Assembly (NCBI GenBank): GCA_034440635.1
Contig: JAOTON010000971.1
Coordinates: 1,860,001-1,924,000 of the forward strand
Source: Lepas anatifera
Taxonomy: Eukaryota; Arthropoda; Thecostraca; Lepadidae
Direction of reading: 5' to 3'
Length of the DNA: 64,000 bases
Positions 45,456 through 54,557 of the stretch are shown piece after piece; the stretch's first letter is position 1; the number at the start of each line of letters is the position of its first letter. The notes under the pieces are model-generated. The model saw nothing but the letters and a program-made list of their open reading frames with translations, ran no database searches and had not been told where the DNA came from. A program made the position numbers and the translations under genes.

Positions 45456-45557
45456 GGTCGGCGGCGGCGGTGGAGGCGCTGAATTATCGCCGCCGGTGGG
45501 TGGTTGGACGGCAGGCGGCCGGAAACGCCTCCCCGTGGTGGAGTGCTTACGGTTTGC

Positions 45558-45595
45558 GCTTTGCTACCGTTTGCTTACGCAAACGGTAGCAAAGC
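45558..45595. repeat. Perfect 17-bp hairpin in arm 2L
   Basis: GCTTTGCTACCGTTTGC and its exact complement flank the loop TTAC. It lies at the point where LINE-B homology stops. The mirror copy is at 52555-52592. Confidence 0.95.
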
Positions 45596-46010
45596 GTAAG
45601 CATAGCCCCAGGTGAATTCGCCCACTTCTTTCTGCCGGGGGGATGTGCAGCCCGGCCTAATTGGCTGATTGGGCTTAGGTAGGGCCGAATCGGCCATCCT
45701 CTATGCACGCCCTTTCACGAATAAATAAGACCCTACCACGATCACGGATAGGAGGAGTGTAACCTTCTACATACCGCTCGCGTTGGCCGACGGGGCTCTA
45801 GCCGTCAGATCTCGGAAACACCGGGAGGGATATGAAATTGGGGAGGGCTCAGAATTTTTAGAACAAGTGAGAGGCGCGAGAAAGAATGGCGCTAGGTCAA
45901 GGTGAATTATGAGTGCATGCTTAACGTAAGGCCCCGGTGGTGAGAATGTTTACTGAGGGCATTCGTTCCGGATCTGACAGTGAGAGCACACGCCGGAACG
46001 GATGACGTGA

Positions 46011-46254
46011 CAAAAAAAATGGGAGGAGGTTATTAAGGTAGGGGACTGGTCTAGGGGTTAACGATGCTGAAAAGTGCTGGCGTAGGCAAAACAAATCCGC
46101 TCCCAGAGAGACTGGACCCCTGGTACGTGGAAATAGCCCACCGAGATAGACGATGTTTGAGGCGAGAAGTCAGTGCAGCTCAGAGAACCACGATAGGAGG
46201 GTACGAAAGGGCAAGTAGTTAAGGTAGCTATGGAAGAATCGGTTAAAAGGGGGG
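46011..46254. other. Unassigned stretch between arm 2L and the Gypsy LTR
   Basis: 244 bases that start with an A run directly after the arm boundary. No open frame or repeat is recognised. If the LTR starts further left than proposed, this belongs to it. Confidence 0.4.
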
Positions 46255-46802
46255 TGTAACTTGTGATGATAGGTCCGAGGGAAATAATAAGAGTTAGCGG
46301 GCATTTAAAGGGGCGGGGAGAGGATTGACGGTTTCGGTGCCGCTTCTATGCGGGTAATACTTGGCGTACGGGTGGTTAAATGGGCCCCCAAAATCGCGAG
46401 AGGCGGGTGGGACCTATGCTACCGGGGAGGGCTACAAAGCTCAGCACTAGCTGTATTCCCTTCCTGGAACCCAAGGGTGTCGAGTGGGAGTGTCGGGACA
46501 CAGGCTCGCCCGTCTGGAGGACTCGGCCAAGCTAGCCGACTTTGTCCACTGCCCACCGTCAACTCGGCCCGCCACCCGACCGCGCACGCGACGAGCACGA
46601 CCTCTCTCAAATAAAATTTAGTGTGATGCTGGGAGCGGGCGCGACGTCGCCACCATCGTGAGCGAGCGGGGCACGGCCAAGAGCAGCCGCCACAGCGGAC
46701 CACCGAGAGGTCGGCCCACGACACAGCAACCACATCAGCGGCGACGCCACAGCCCGACTCGCACCGAGCGACGCGCCCCGCGACCCCAGCGCCCCCGTCA
46801 CA
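46255..46802 (+). repeat. Putative 5' LTR of the Gypsy element
   Basis: It may start TGTAACTTGTG at 46255 and end with CA two to three bases before the primer binding site. It contains an AATAAA at 46610-46615 and a TTTAAAGGGG stretch near 46303 that could serve as a weak TATA region. No second LTR is available for comparison, so both ends are inferred. Confidence 0.5.
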
Positions 46803-46804
46803 CT

Positions 46805-46822
46805 TGGCGCCCAACGTGGGGG
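46805..46822 (+). other. Primer binding site
   Basis: TGGCGCCCAACGTGGGGG directly follows the LTR. TGG followed by a tRNA 3'-end complement is the normal retroelement arrangement. I do not assign the tRNA. Confidence 0.8.
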
Positions 46823-46882
46823 ATCGTGTTTCGTCGCGTGCAGCGGACGCCAAGATAACGCCCAAACCGCCGAACCCAAAAT

Positions 46883-47986
46883 ATGCCTCAAGGCTCTGAC
46901 GGGGTCTTTTATTCCAGGATGGACAGAATCGCATTCAACTCGATCGAGGAGTTCGACGGCACGGGAAATTTTGGAGAGTGGCTACGCGAGCTCGAGCGGA
47001 CGTCGGATTTCGCGAAATGGAACGAAGAGACGAAGATGAAGGTGGTGTTGGTTCGTCTGAAGGGCGGAGCAGCGGAATTGATAGACTATCTCCAACAAGA
47101 GGGCAGGGCGAAGACCTGGAAGGAAGTGAAGAAAGCCTTAAGGGAACGCTACCAGACCAAAAACCAAGAACAGTGGTTCCAGTTCCTCTTAAACACTGGT
47201 GTTCAGGAAGGAAAGGGCGTGCAGGAGTGGGCACAGGACATCAGGAGACTGTCTCTTCTTGCAATGACGGCTCAGGATCGGGAGCGCGGGGGATATGGAG
47301 GGGAAGACGACAACCCCAGCGTTTCCGTATCTCGAGAGGCGGCCTCAGCCTCAGGGTCAATGCAGCTCGAAGGTAATGGGGGTGAGAATCCACCCTTTAT
47401 GCTGGATTGGGTACGGAGGACCAACTTCACCAGAGGTCTCCGCCCCAGCCTACGACGAGCAGTATGGAGAGCGAAGTGCGCCACCTTTGACGAGGCCGTA
47501 TCGGCCGCCGCTGAAGAAGAGGCCCTGGAGGCAATCGGTAGGGAAGGGGAAGCGATTATTAACTATGGAATCGCTGCCTCGAATGTCTCCCTCATAGAGG
47601 GCCTGGTGGCTGCTCTCGAGCTTCATGAAGAGAAAAAACGAGAAGAAAAGAAGAAGGCGGAGGAGCAAGTTAAGAAGGACCCAACCCCCAATGAAAGTAA
47701 CAGGTATCGCGAGCCGATCCCTCTGCCCGGCGACGTGAGGCCAGAGGAAGGAAGATGGAGGGCCCAAGGGGACATGCGATCGGACTCGCGGCGCCCCTAC
47801 TACACGCAGCCGCGGCAGTACGGCCCACGGCCGGAGCGAGCGAATACGTATCGCCAAGACTGGGATGAAACTACGCGTTCCGATCGGGCCCGGGGCGCCT
47901 GCTTCTTCTGTCACAACGTCGGCCACTTCATCGTGGACTGCCCAGAGCGCCCGAGGCCGGGAAACGAGAGGCGCCGGCCGCAGTAA
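46883..47986 (+). CDS. Gypsy Gag
   Basis: The 367-residue frame has a Gag capsid-type region in the first half (FDGTGNFGEWLRELE, LKGGAAELIDYLQ, ALRERYQ), a charged K/E-rich segment near residue 255, and one knuckle CFFCHNVGHFIVDC (C-x2-C-x4-H-x4-C) near residue 345. Gag forms the particle and binds RNA. Translation could start at the Met of 46883 or at the Met of 46919; the longer form is given. It ends at TAA 47984-47986, with protease continuing in the same frame beyond the stop. Confidence 0.88.
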   Translation: MPQGSDGVFYSRMDRIAFNSIEEFDGTGNFGEWLRELERTSDFAKWNEETKMKVVLVRLKGGAAELIDYLQQEGRAKTWKEVKKALRERYQTKNQEQWFQFLLNTGVQEGKGVQEWAQDIRRLSLLAMTAQDRERGGYGGEDDNPSVSVSREAASASGSMQLEGNGGENPPFMLDWVRRTNFTRGLRPSLRRAVWRAKCATFDEAVSAAAEEEALEAIGREGEAIINYGIAASNVSLIEGLVAALELHEEKKREEKKKAEEQVKKDPTPNESNRYREPIPLPGDVRPEEGRWRAQGDMRSDSRRPYYTQPRQYGPRPERANTYRQDWDETTRSDRARGACFFCHNVGHFIVDCPERPRPGNERRRPQ

Positions 47987-48010
47987 GGGGCGACGCGAGC
48001 CGACGCCAAT

Positions 48011-48676
48011 ATGGATGCCCGAGGAAGGAGAGAGTTGCGGGAGGGCGAAGCAGCAGAGAGAAGGAGCGAGTGTACTGTGTCCAGCGTAGGGAGGCCAACC
48101 GGAAGCGAGGTTATGCAGAAATGGGAGACATGCACCTGCACCGTGGAGGTCGATGATGTGAAACGAGAAGCCCTGGTAGACACGGGGGCGGCGGTGACCC
48201 TCGTGAAGAGGACCACCCTGCAAGAGTCTGGCAGCAGGATGGTGTCTAATGCCAAACTGCGATCAGCGTCCGGTCACGAACTCGTGGTCAGTCACCTTGC
48301 ACGAGGAAAGCTGAAGATTGGAGACGTGAGTGCGCTTCACTGGGCCTACATCTGCGATGGCATACCTCATGACGTCATCGTAGGCTACGACTTCCTACGC
48401 ACTCACGGTCTGATTGTTGACGGCGCCGGCGAGTTACTGCGCACCAAACACGGACAGCCGGTGAAGCTTGGACGGGTGCAACCGCCGAAACAAGGGAGGG
48501 GCGAGACAGCCTTCTTGGGAAGCGTCCAGTCAGTGAGAGACAGCAAGGTCGGCCTGTTTCGCACAGACGAGGCGATCTCAATCCCTGGCAGGACCGGGGT
48601 AATCGTATCGGAAGAGCGAGCAGAGGATGGGGAGACCCCTCTTGGAGGGTGTCCACGGATCAGTCAAGTCGAGTGA
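48011..48676 (+). CDS. Gypsy aspartic protease region
   Basis: The 221-residue frame shows the protease box ALVDTGAAVTLV followed by DVIVGYDFLRTHGL, the flap-to-ILG part of retroviral-type aspartic proteases. It is in the same reading frame as gag but separated by the gag stop and about 24 bases, so expression would need readthrough, or the stop is a mutation. The C-terminal end (AISIPGRTGVIV) runs towards the RT region, which continues in the -1 frame. Confidence 0.85.
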   Translation: MDARGRRELREGEAAERRSECTVSSVGRPTGSEVMQKWETCTCTVEVDDVKREALVDTGAAVTLVKRTTLQESGSRMVSNAKLRSASGHELVVSHLARGKLKIGDVSALHWAYICDGIPHDVIVGYDFLRTHGLIVDGAGELLRTKHGQPVKLGRVQPPKQGRGETAFLGSVQSVRDSKVGLFRTDEAISIPGRTGVIVSEERAEDGETPLGGCPRISQVE

Positions 48677-50989
48677 CCATGCGGGGAGACGAGGAAGGAG
48701 AGCTGATTGTGGCGGCGGTGCGTAACGAGCCGGAGGGGGTTGACGGAGAATTCGAGATATTCAACGACAGCGCGGAAAGCAAGATGCTCCCAGCAAGAAG
48801 CATCCTAGAGGAGTGGCAGGGGGTTCAGGAGATCCCAGAGGAATGGGTAGCACCAGCAACGCATCCTTCATCGAAAGACCACGTGCCCAAGACGCGGGAA
48901 TTAGAGAAACTTCTGGAGCTGATACGGGTCGGCCCCGTAGAGGAAGACGACCAACGCCGGCTAGAGGAACTCCTTGAGGGAAACTTGGACTGCTTCTCCT
49001 TGGACGGGGAGCTCGGGCGGTGTCGGTTGATCCGGCACCGAATCAGGCTTAGCTCCGACCGGCCGGTCACACGCCCCATGTACAAAGTGGCTCCGAAGCA
49101 TTGTGAGATCATCGAAAATGAAGTACGGGATATGCTGGCTAAGGGGGTCATCGCGCCCTCCGTCTCCCCGTATGCCGCGGGAGTAATGCTTGTCCCCAAA
49201 AAGAATGGAGAAACCAGGTTTTGCGTGGACTACAGGGGCCTGAACGCATTGACTGAAGCAGACACGTACCCACCTCCACTGACAAAGAGCGAAATCCTGG
49301 ACACAATGGGGAAGGCCAAGGTGTTCAGCACTCTCGACTGTCAGCAAGGATATTGGCAGGTCGAAATAGCCCCTGAAGACCGCCCGAAAACGGCCTCCCG
49401 GTGCCTCCTAGGGAGCTACGAGTTCCTGCGAATGCCCTTCGGCCTGAGGTCAGCAGGGGCCACCTATCAACGCCTGATGGCGCATGTGCTGTCGGGATAC
49501 ACTGGACGGGTATGCCACGTCTTTATAGATGATGTTGTGGTGTTTTCTGAGACGTTTCAAGAGCATCTGACGCACCTGGGCCTCGTCTTCGACCGGCTGC
49601 GGTCGGCCGACCTGAAACTGAAGCCAAAGAAATGTGAGATCGCCAAGGAGAAAGTGACCTATCTGGGGCATGTGGTCTCAGAGGGGGAAATCCGACCAGA
49701 CCCGACCAACGTGGAGGCAGTGGTGGCTATTAACCAGCCGACCAACCTGCGTGCTGTTCGCTCCTTCGTCGGAATGGCTTCCTACTACAGGTCATTCATT
49801 GAGGACTTTAGCCGCCGCGCCGCACCTCTAACATCACTGACCAAAAAGAACGTGAGGTTCAAGTGGGGTCACGAGCAAGAGATGGCCTTCCAAGACCTTA
49901 AGGGGGCACTCACGTCGGCTCCGGTCCTTGCGCTCCCGAACTTCGATGCCCCGTTCGTGTTGATGACAGACGGGAGTGCAACGGGCTTGGGGGCTGTGCT
50001 CGGGCAGAAGAGGGGAGGTAGGAGAGAGAACGTGGTCTCCTACGCCTCCCGACGTACTACCGACGCCGAAGGAGTGTACTCGGCGTGCGAGCTGGAGGCC
50101 CTAGCACTGGTGTGGGCCGTAAAGTATTTCCGCGACTACCTCCTCGGGAGGTCAACGGAGGTCGTCACGGACCACTGGGCACTCAACTGGCTCTTGAAGC
50201 TAAAGGACCCCAGCCCCAGACTGCAGAGGTGGATCCTGAGCCTACAGGAGTTCGATCTGAAAATCGTCCACCGGCCCAGGACGGCCCACCGGAACGCTGA
50301 CTTCTTGTCCCGCCTCAACGAAGCCGACAACACTCTGGAAGACGCTGGGGACCAGAGAGAGGAGAATGTGGTTCTGCCGAACATTGAGGTCAGCAGTGTC
50401 GGGGAAACAAACGGGCGAGAGCATTCGGTGAGGAAGACAAGTGGATCGCCGGGGAGTAAGATACTGGAGCTGCAAACGACTGATCCGGACTGTCAGGAGC
50501 TGAAGGCCGCCCTGGAGGTGGATACAGCGCCACCGATATGGGCGCAGGATCATACCTTCCGCATCAGGCCTGGGGGTGTCCTGGAAGAAGTTGCGAACGG
50601 CCCGACGGAAGGCTGGGTGACGCGCCCAGTGCTGCCCGCAGAACTCATCCCCGCAGCTATTAAAGAGGCACACGCGGGGCACTTCAAGGCTCGAAAGACC
50701 CTGGCCACCTTGCGCAAGAAGTACTTCTTCCGGAAGATGTACTCGCAAGTGTGCCACTACATTAAGGGTTGTATCATATGCCAGAAGAAAGATCGCGGGC
50801 GCAAGGCAAGAGCCCCGCTCTGCGAGTTGCCTGAACCATTGGGAGCCTGGCACACAATCGCTGTCGACGTGGTGGGGCCCCTGCCGACGTCAAGGACAGT
50901 GAAGAAGTGTATCAGTAATCACCGATTACCTCACCCGCTACGTCTTAGCGATCCCCACGCGCGACCAAACTGCCGAGACAACGGCCCGT
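48649..50989 (+). CDS. Gypsy Pol: reverse transcriptase - RNase H - integrase N-terminus
   Basis: This frame overlaps the end of the protease frame and is -1 relative to it. The reverse transcriptase contains PYAAGVMLVPKKNGETRFCV, YRGLNALT and the catalytic FIDDVVVFS. RNase H contains LMTDGSATGLGAVLGQ, ELEALALVWA and HRNADFLSRL. The integrase zinc region HAGHFKARKTL ... CIICQKK and the first catalytic Asp (IAVDVVGPLP) follow. Around 50905-50915 the register is lost and integrase resumes in another frame, so the open frame beyond is not meaningful. The start given is the first Met and is probably not the true translation start. Confidence 0.92.
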
Positions 50990-51967
50990 GTGCTGACGGA
51001 GAAGTTTCTGGAATATGGACTGCCCTCAGTCATCATCGCAGACAATGGGACAAATTTCCGGTCGAGGCTGGTCGCAGAACTCTGCCGACAACTCAAGATC
51101 ACGCAACTCTTCACGACGCCCTACCACCCCCAGGCCAACGGACTGGTAGAGCGCTTCAATAAGACCTTGGGGTCGATGCTGCGGGCATTCGTCGACGAAC
51201 ATCAGAGAGACTGGGACGCGCACGTGCCGTACGTGATGCATGCGTACCGTGCGGCAGTGCAAGAGTCCACTGGAGAGACGCCATTTTTTCTCATGTTTGG
51301 TCGTCCATGTAAGTCACCATTGGACATCATGTTAGAAGACGGGCTCGGAGAGAAAGGAGGTCATGCACCCACCGAGGTGACACAAACAAGAACCCTGGCG
51401 GTACAGCGAATGCACATAGCATTTGAGACTGTCCGCGCGCGCCTAGCCATAGCACACCAACGACAAGTGGCGCAACATGGGAAGACAGCCAAGGACCATC
51501 CCTTCGAGGTGGGAGACGAGCTCTTGCTGCTAGATGAGAGGGTACCAGAGGGCCAGACCAAGAAGTTGAGGCAACCTTGGAAGGAAGGGTACCGCGTGGT
51601 TCAAAGAACAGGACCCCTCAACTATCTGGTGGAACATCCCATGCGTAGAGGGCGGACACTCCGAGTTCACGTGGACCGTCTCAAGGCACAACACCCAGCC
51701 TACGTCTGGCCCCAGGGCGAGACGGGAGCATGCCAGGAGCACATTGGTCTGAGACAGAACACAACGGACCAGACAGGCCCGGAATACCGTCACACCCGTC
51801 CGGCGCGTCCTCGCCGGCGACTGCTCTCGTGGGAGTTGGATGACGATGATGAAGAGGAGGAGGCGCCGGAGGAGACCCTCGCGAATGATCCGGACTCGAA
51901 AGAGCTTAAAATATCGTTTTGTGAAGCTAATATTTTTATCTATCAATGTGCGGGGGCGCGGTGGTGA
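50990..51967 (+). pseudogene. Gypsy integrase, catalytic and C-terminal part
   Basis: The frame contains VIIADNGTNFRS (second catalytic Asp), TPYHPQANGLVERFNKTLG (catalytic Glu) and a C-terminal GPY/F-type module (KLRQPWKEGYRVVQRTGPLN). It is separated from the first catalytic Asp by a single-base-type frameshift near 50905-50915. Because of that break the integrase is split in this copy. The last residues are encoded by the SINE head, so the stop is not native. Confidence 0.9.
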
Positions 51968-52138
51968 AGTGGTCAGCATAGCTGGCTTCCACGCAGCCGA
52001 CCCGGGTTCAAGGCCCGGCGGCTTCCCTGAACAAGGAGCAAGCTGGCTCCCGAGCAACCCTTCCAACAGGGAGAGAGTTGGCGACGCCATATGACCCTGG
52101 CAGTTGGTGCGTCGATAAGCCCCAATAATTATTATTAT
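51951..52138 (+). mobile_element. tRNA-derived SINE, copy 1
   Basis: The head GGGGGCGCGG is followed by A box TGGTGAAGTGG (51962-51972) and a perfect B box GGTTCAAGGCC (52005-52015). A tail reading GGTGCGTCGATAAGCCCC ends in ATTATTATT. A second copy is at 62896-63132 on the minus strand. Copy 1 lacks about 55 bases between CTCCCGAG and CTTCCAACAG that copy 2 has. The SINE lies directly between the Gypsy 3' part and arm 2R. Confidence 0.92.
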
Positions 52139-52554
52139 TCACGTCATCCGTTCCGGCGTGTGCTCTCACTGTCAGATCCGGAACGAATGCCCTCAGTAAA
52201 CATTCTCACCACCGGGGCCTTACGTTAAGCATGCACTCATAATTCACCTTGACCTAGCGCCATTCTTTCTCGCGCCTCTCACTTGTTCTAAAAATTCTGA
52301 GCCCTCCCCAATTTCATATCCCTCCCGGTGTTTCCGAGATCTGACGGCTAGAGCCCCGTCGGCCAACGCGAGCGGTATGTAGAAGGTTACACTCCTCCTA
52401 TCCGTGATCGTGGTAGGGTCTTATTTATTCGTGAAAGGGCGTGCATAGAGGATGGCCGATTCGGCCCTACCTAAGCCCAATCAGCCAATTAGGCCGGGCT
52501 GCACATCCCCCCCGGCAGAAAGAAGTGGGCGAATTCACCTGGGGCTATGCTTAC

Positions 52555-52592
52555 GCTTTGCTACCGTTTGCGTAAGCAAACGGTAGCAAAGC
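52555..52592. repeat. Perfect 17-bp hairpin in arm 2R
   Basis: Same hairpin as 45558-45595, in mirror orientation, with loop GTAA. Confidence 0.95.
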
Positions 52593-52694
52593 GCAAACCG
52601 TAAGCACTCCACCACGGGGAGGCGTTTCCGGCCGCCTGCCGTCCAACCACCCACCGGCGGCGATAATTCAGCGCCTCCACCGCCGCCGCCGACC

Positions 52695-52970
52695 TTGCCA
52701 GTGACCCAGACGTCGGCAGCACAGCCTCCAGCCCAGATCCGCTCTTGCACCGTCACGGCAATGCGGAGAAATTTTGAGGGGCCGCGGAGCAGGTCTCCGA
52801 CAAAGCGTCCTGCTGTGAGCCCTCCCTGCGAGCCCCAAACAACACGAGCGCGTGCTCATTCTGATGAAGGCGCACAAAGTCGTGGTCCGGTCCGCTACCG
52901 AATCGGTGGCCCCAGCGTGGGGCCAGGCAAGGGGCCATACGGGGGTACTGGGCCCCCTTGGAAAGGTTAG
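52695..52970 (+). pseudogene. LINE-B ORF1 tail, arm 2R copy
   Basis: Encodes the same 91 residues as 45180-45455, ending GGTGPPWKG. It is an inverted duplicate of a fragment and lacks the ORF1 N-terminus. Confidence 0.75.
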
Positions 52971-53015
52971 GTTAAGCCGTCTATTTTTAGTAAGCCCGTT
53001 TTCTCTTAGCTTAAA

Positions 53016-53600
53016 ATGACATTTCTACAGTGGAATTGCCGAGGCCTCCGTTCGAATTTTAGCGACCTGCAGCAGATTTTGTCCGATTATAACCCTTCTG
53101 TCTTATGTCTTCAGGAGACAAAATTGTCCCCTGGAGCTGCTTATAATATTCGAAATTATCAGAGTTTTGGAAAAGATATTTTTAGTTCAACAATAGCATA
53201 CGGAGGGGTGATGGTTGCTGTGCACCATGCCACTCCCTGCTACAACATACCTCTAAATACAGCGCTGCAGGCGGTAGCCGCCCGGGTAGACCTTGGTTAT
53301 ATTAAATTGACTGTGTGTTCTATCTACCTACCACCGGGCGCCAATCTAAATTTAAATGATCTGCATAATTTAGTCGACCAGCTGTCCACACCTTTCCTGT
53401 TACTTGGTGATTTTAACGCCCACAACTCAGCGTGGGGTGGAGCTGCCGGCTGCACGTGTCCCCGGGGCCGCACGGTCGAGAGATTTCTTCACCTTAATTC
53501 CCTCTGCCTCCTCAATTCCGGTTGTGCTACTCAAATTACTGTACCGTCTGGTTCTCTCTCTTCTATTGACCTTTCCATTTGTTGGAAACAGTCAGAGTAA
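53016..53600 (+). pseudogene. LINE-B endonuclease fragment, arm 2R copy
   Basis: It starts MTFLQWNCRGLRSNFSDLQQ, includes LQETKLSPG and GDFNAHNSAWGG, and is cut at 53583 in the middle of the endonuclease domain. The last few residues come from antisense LINE-C sequence. Reverse transcriptase and RNase H are absent from this copy. Confidence 0.88.
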
Positions 53601-54533
53601 GGCACTTTTATTCCTGACGGCACGATACCCCGTGACGCATCCTTCGCCGCAGTGTCACATTGCTCATTGCCAGGCACTCCCACGTGGCTGGGCACCCATG
53701 CCAGTGTTAATTGTTTTTGTTGGCAGTGTGCTCTGTGCATCTTATTCCGAATAAGTTCCAGAATATATGACGATGAGGGGTTAAAATCAAATGATGTTAG
53801 TGCTTGCAAAGACGACAGTGAGTCAGTAAATACAACGTATTTGCGTCTCCTCGACCGTAACACCTGGTCTAAAACTCGGAAGATAGCTTAAAGTTCAGCA
53901 GTAAAAACTGATGCTGTCACAGGGAGTGTATAACGTTGTTCAATTCCATCACTTACATACGCACATCCGACACCGCTCTCTGTCTTAGATCCGTCTGTAT
54001 AATATATCTCAAAACCTGAATACATGTCATTTACGTGTTCCCAGAAAATCTGCCGGACCGCAACAGGCGGCAGATTCTTGGTCTTAACAAGCAAACTGGT
54101 GTCCACCTGAGGCTCTGGGAGAGTCCATGGTTCTAATAAGGGATTCTGGAAAGTCTCAACCTGTTCACAGTCAACTCCTGCTTCCCTCAGCCACGCTCCA
54201 ATTCTGAGACCAGGGTGTCTGTTTCGGGATAGATTTTCTTCCGAGTGTCTGATGTCATCAGAGAATAGCTTACTGTATGTTGGATGGTTTGGAGACTGTT
54301 TTATTTTTTAGAGCGTATTTCATCGCAAGGACACGACGTCGCAAGTCTAACGGCATCTCGTTTGCCTCGACGAGTATGCTGGCGGTAGGCGATGTGCGGA
54401 ATGCACCGATGATAATTCGAATGGCATGGTGATGTATGGTATTTAGCATAGATTTTGCTGTCTCCGTGGCTGAATCGTATACCATGCAGCCATATTCAAT
54501 TTTTGATCGGATTAGCGATCGGTACAACATCAA
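53584..54533 (-). pseudogene. LINE-C ORF2, thumb and RNase H part
   Basis: It continues ORF2 after an in-frame stop near 54557. The part 54270-54533 (MMLYRSLIRSKIEYGCMVYD) is in the ORF2 frame. After a frameshift the RNase H part shows YYTDGSKTESGVGCAYVSDG, then VFTAEL directly before a stop at 53888-53890, then FTDSLSS and WVPSHVGVPGNEQCD. The acidic positions of RNase H are present but split by the stop. Sequence ends at the arm 2R junction, so the C-terminal zinc-type motif is missing. Confidence 0.82.
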
Positions 54534-54557
54534 AAGTGTTTTTCTGTCTGCGCCATA

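Larger units (their letters stand above)
41111..45540 (-). mobile_element. LINE-B: non-LTR retrotransposon with RNase H, 5' truncated
   Basis: Minus-strand LINE with an A/T-rich 3' UTR (about 41111-41395), a damaged ORF2 (41396-45134) and only the tail of ORF1 (45180 to about 45540). ORF1 is cut off next to a hairpin at 45558-45595. It is related to LINE-C at 53584-58260 in the ORF2 opening and the ORF1 tail. Its 5' part, 44567-46010, is duplicated in inverted form at 52139-53583. Confidence 0.88.
44567..46010. repeat. Near-identical inverted arm 2L (1444 bp)
   Basis: Matches the reverse complement of 52139-53583 with, as far as I could compare, one substitution (near 45145) and one base of length difference in a G run (45636-45641, six G against seven). 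It contains the LINE-B endonuclease 5' part, the ORF1 tail, a hairpin and 415 bp of unassigned sequence. The inner boundary is GGATGACGTGA at 46010. Confidence 0.95.
46255..51950 (+). mobile_element. Gypsy (Ty3-like) LTR retrotransposon lacking a visible 3' LTR
   Basis: Order seen: putative 5' LTR, primer binding site, gag with CCHC knuckle, protease, reverse transcriptase, RNase H, integrase with GPY/F-type C-terminus. RT-RNase H before integrase is the Gypsy order. No copy of the putative LTR occurs downstream; a SINE and arm 2R begin there instead. There are breaks between gag and protease, protease and RT, and inside integrase, so this copy is defective or was damaged recently. Confidence 0.92.
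52139..53583. repeat. Near-identical inverted arm 2R (1445 bp)
   Basis: Reverse complement of 44567-46010. The inner end is TCACGTCATCC directly after the SINE tail, and the outer end is CCATTTGTT, after which arm 2L continues into LINE-B but this arm is joined to the 3' part of LINE-C. Confidence 0.95.

Noticed and set aside
51951..52040. Functional tRNA gene
   Set aside because: A and B boxes are good, but the flanks do not form an acceptor stem, and a second longer copy with a common tail and target duplications shows that it is a SINE.
46010..52139. Reading arms 2L and 2R as LTRs of the Gypsy element
   Set aside because: They are inverted, not direct, repeats and carry LINE-B coding sequence. 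LTRs must be direct repeats.
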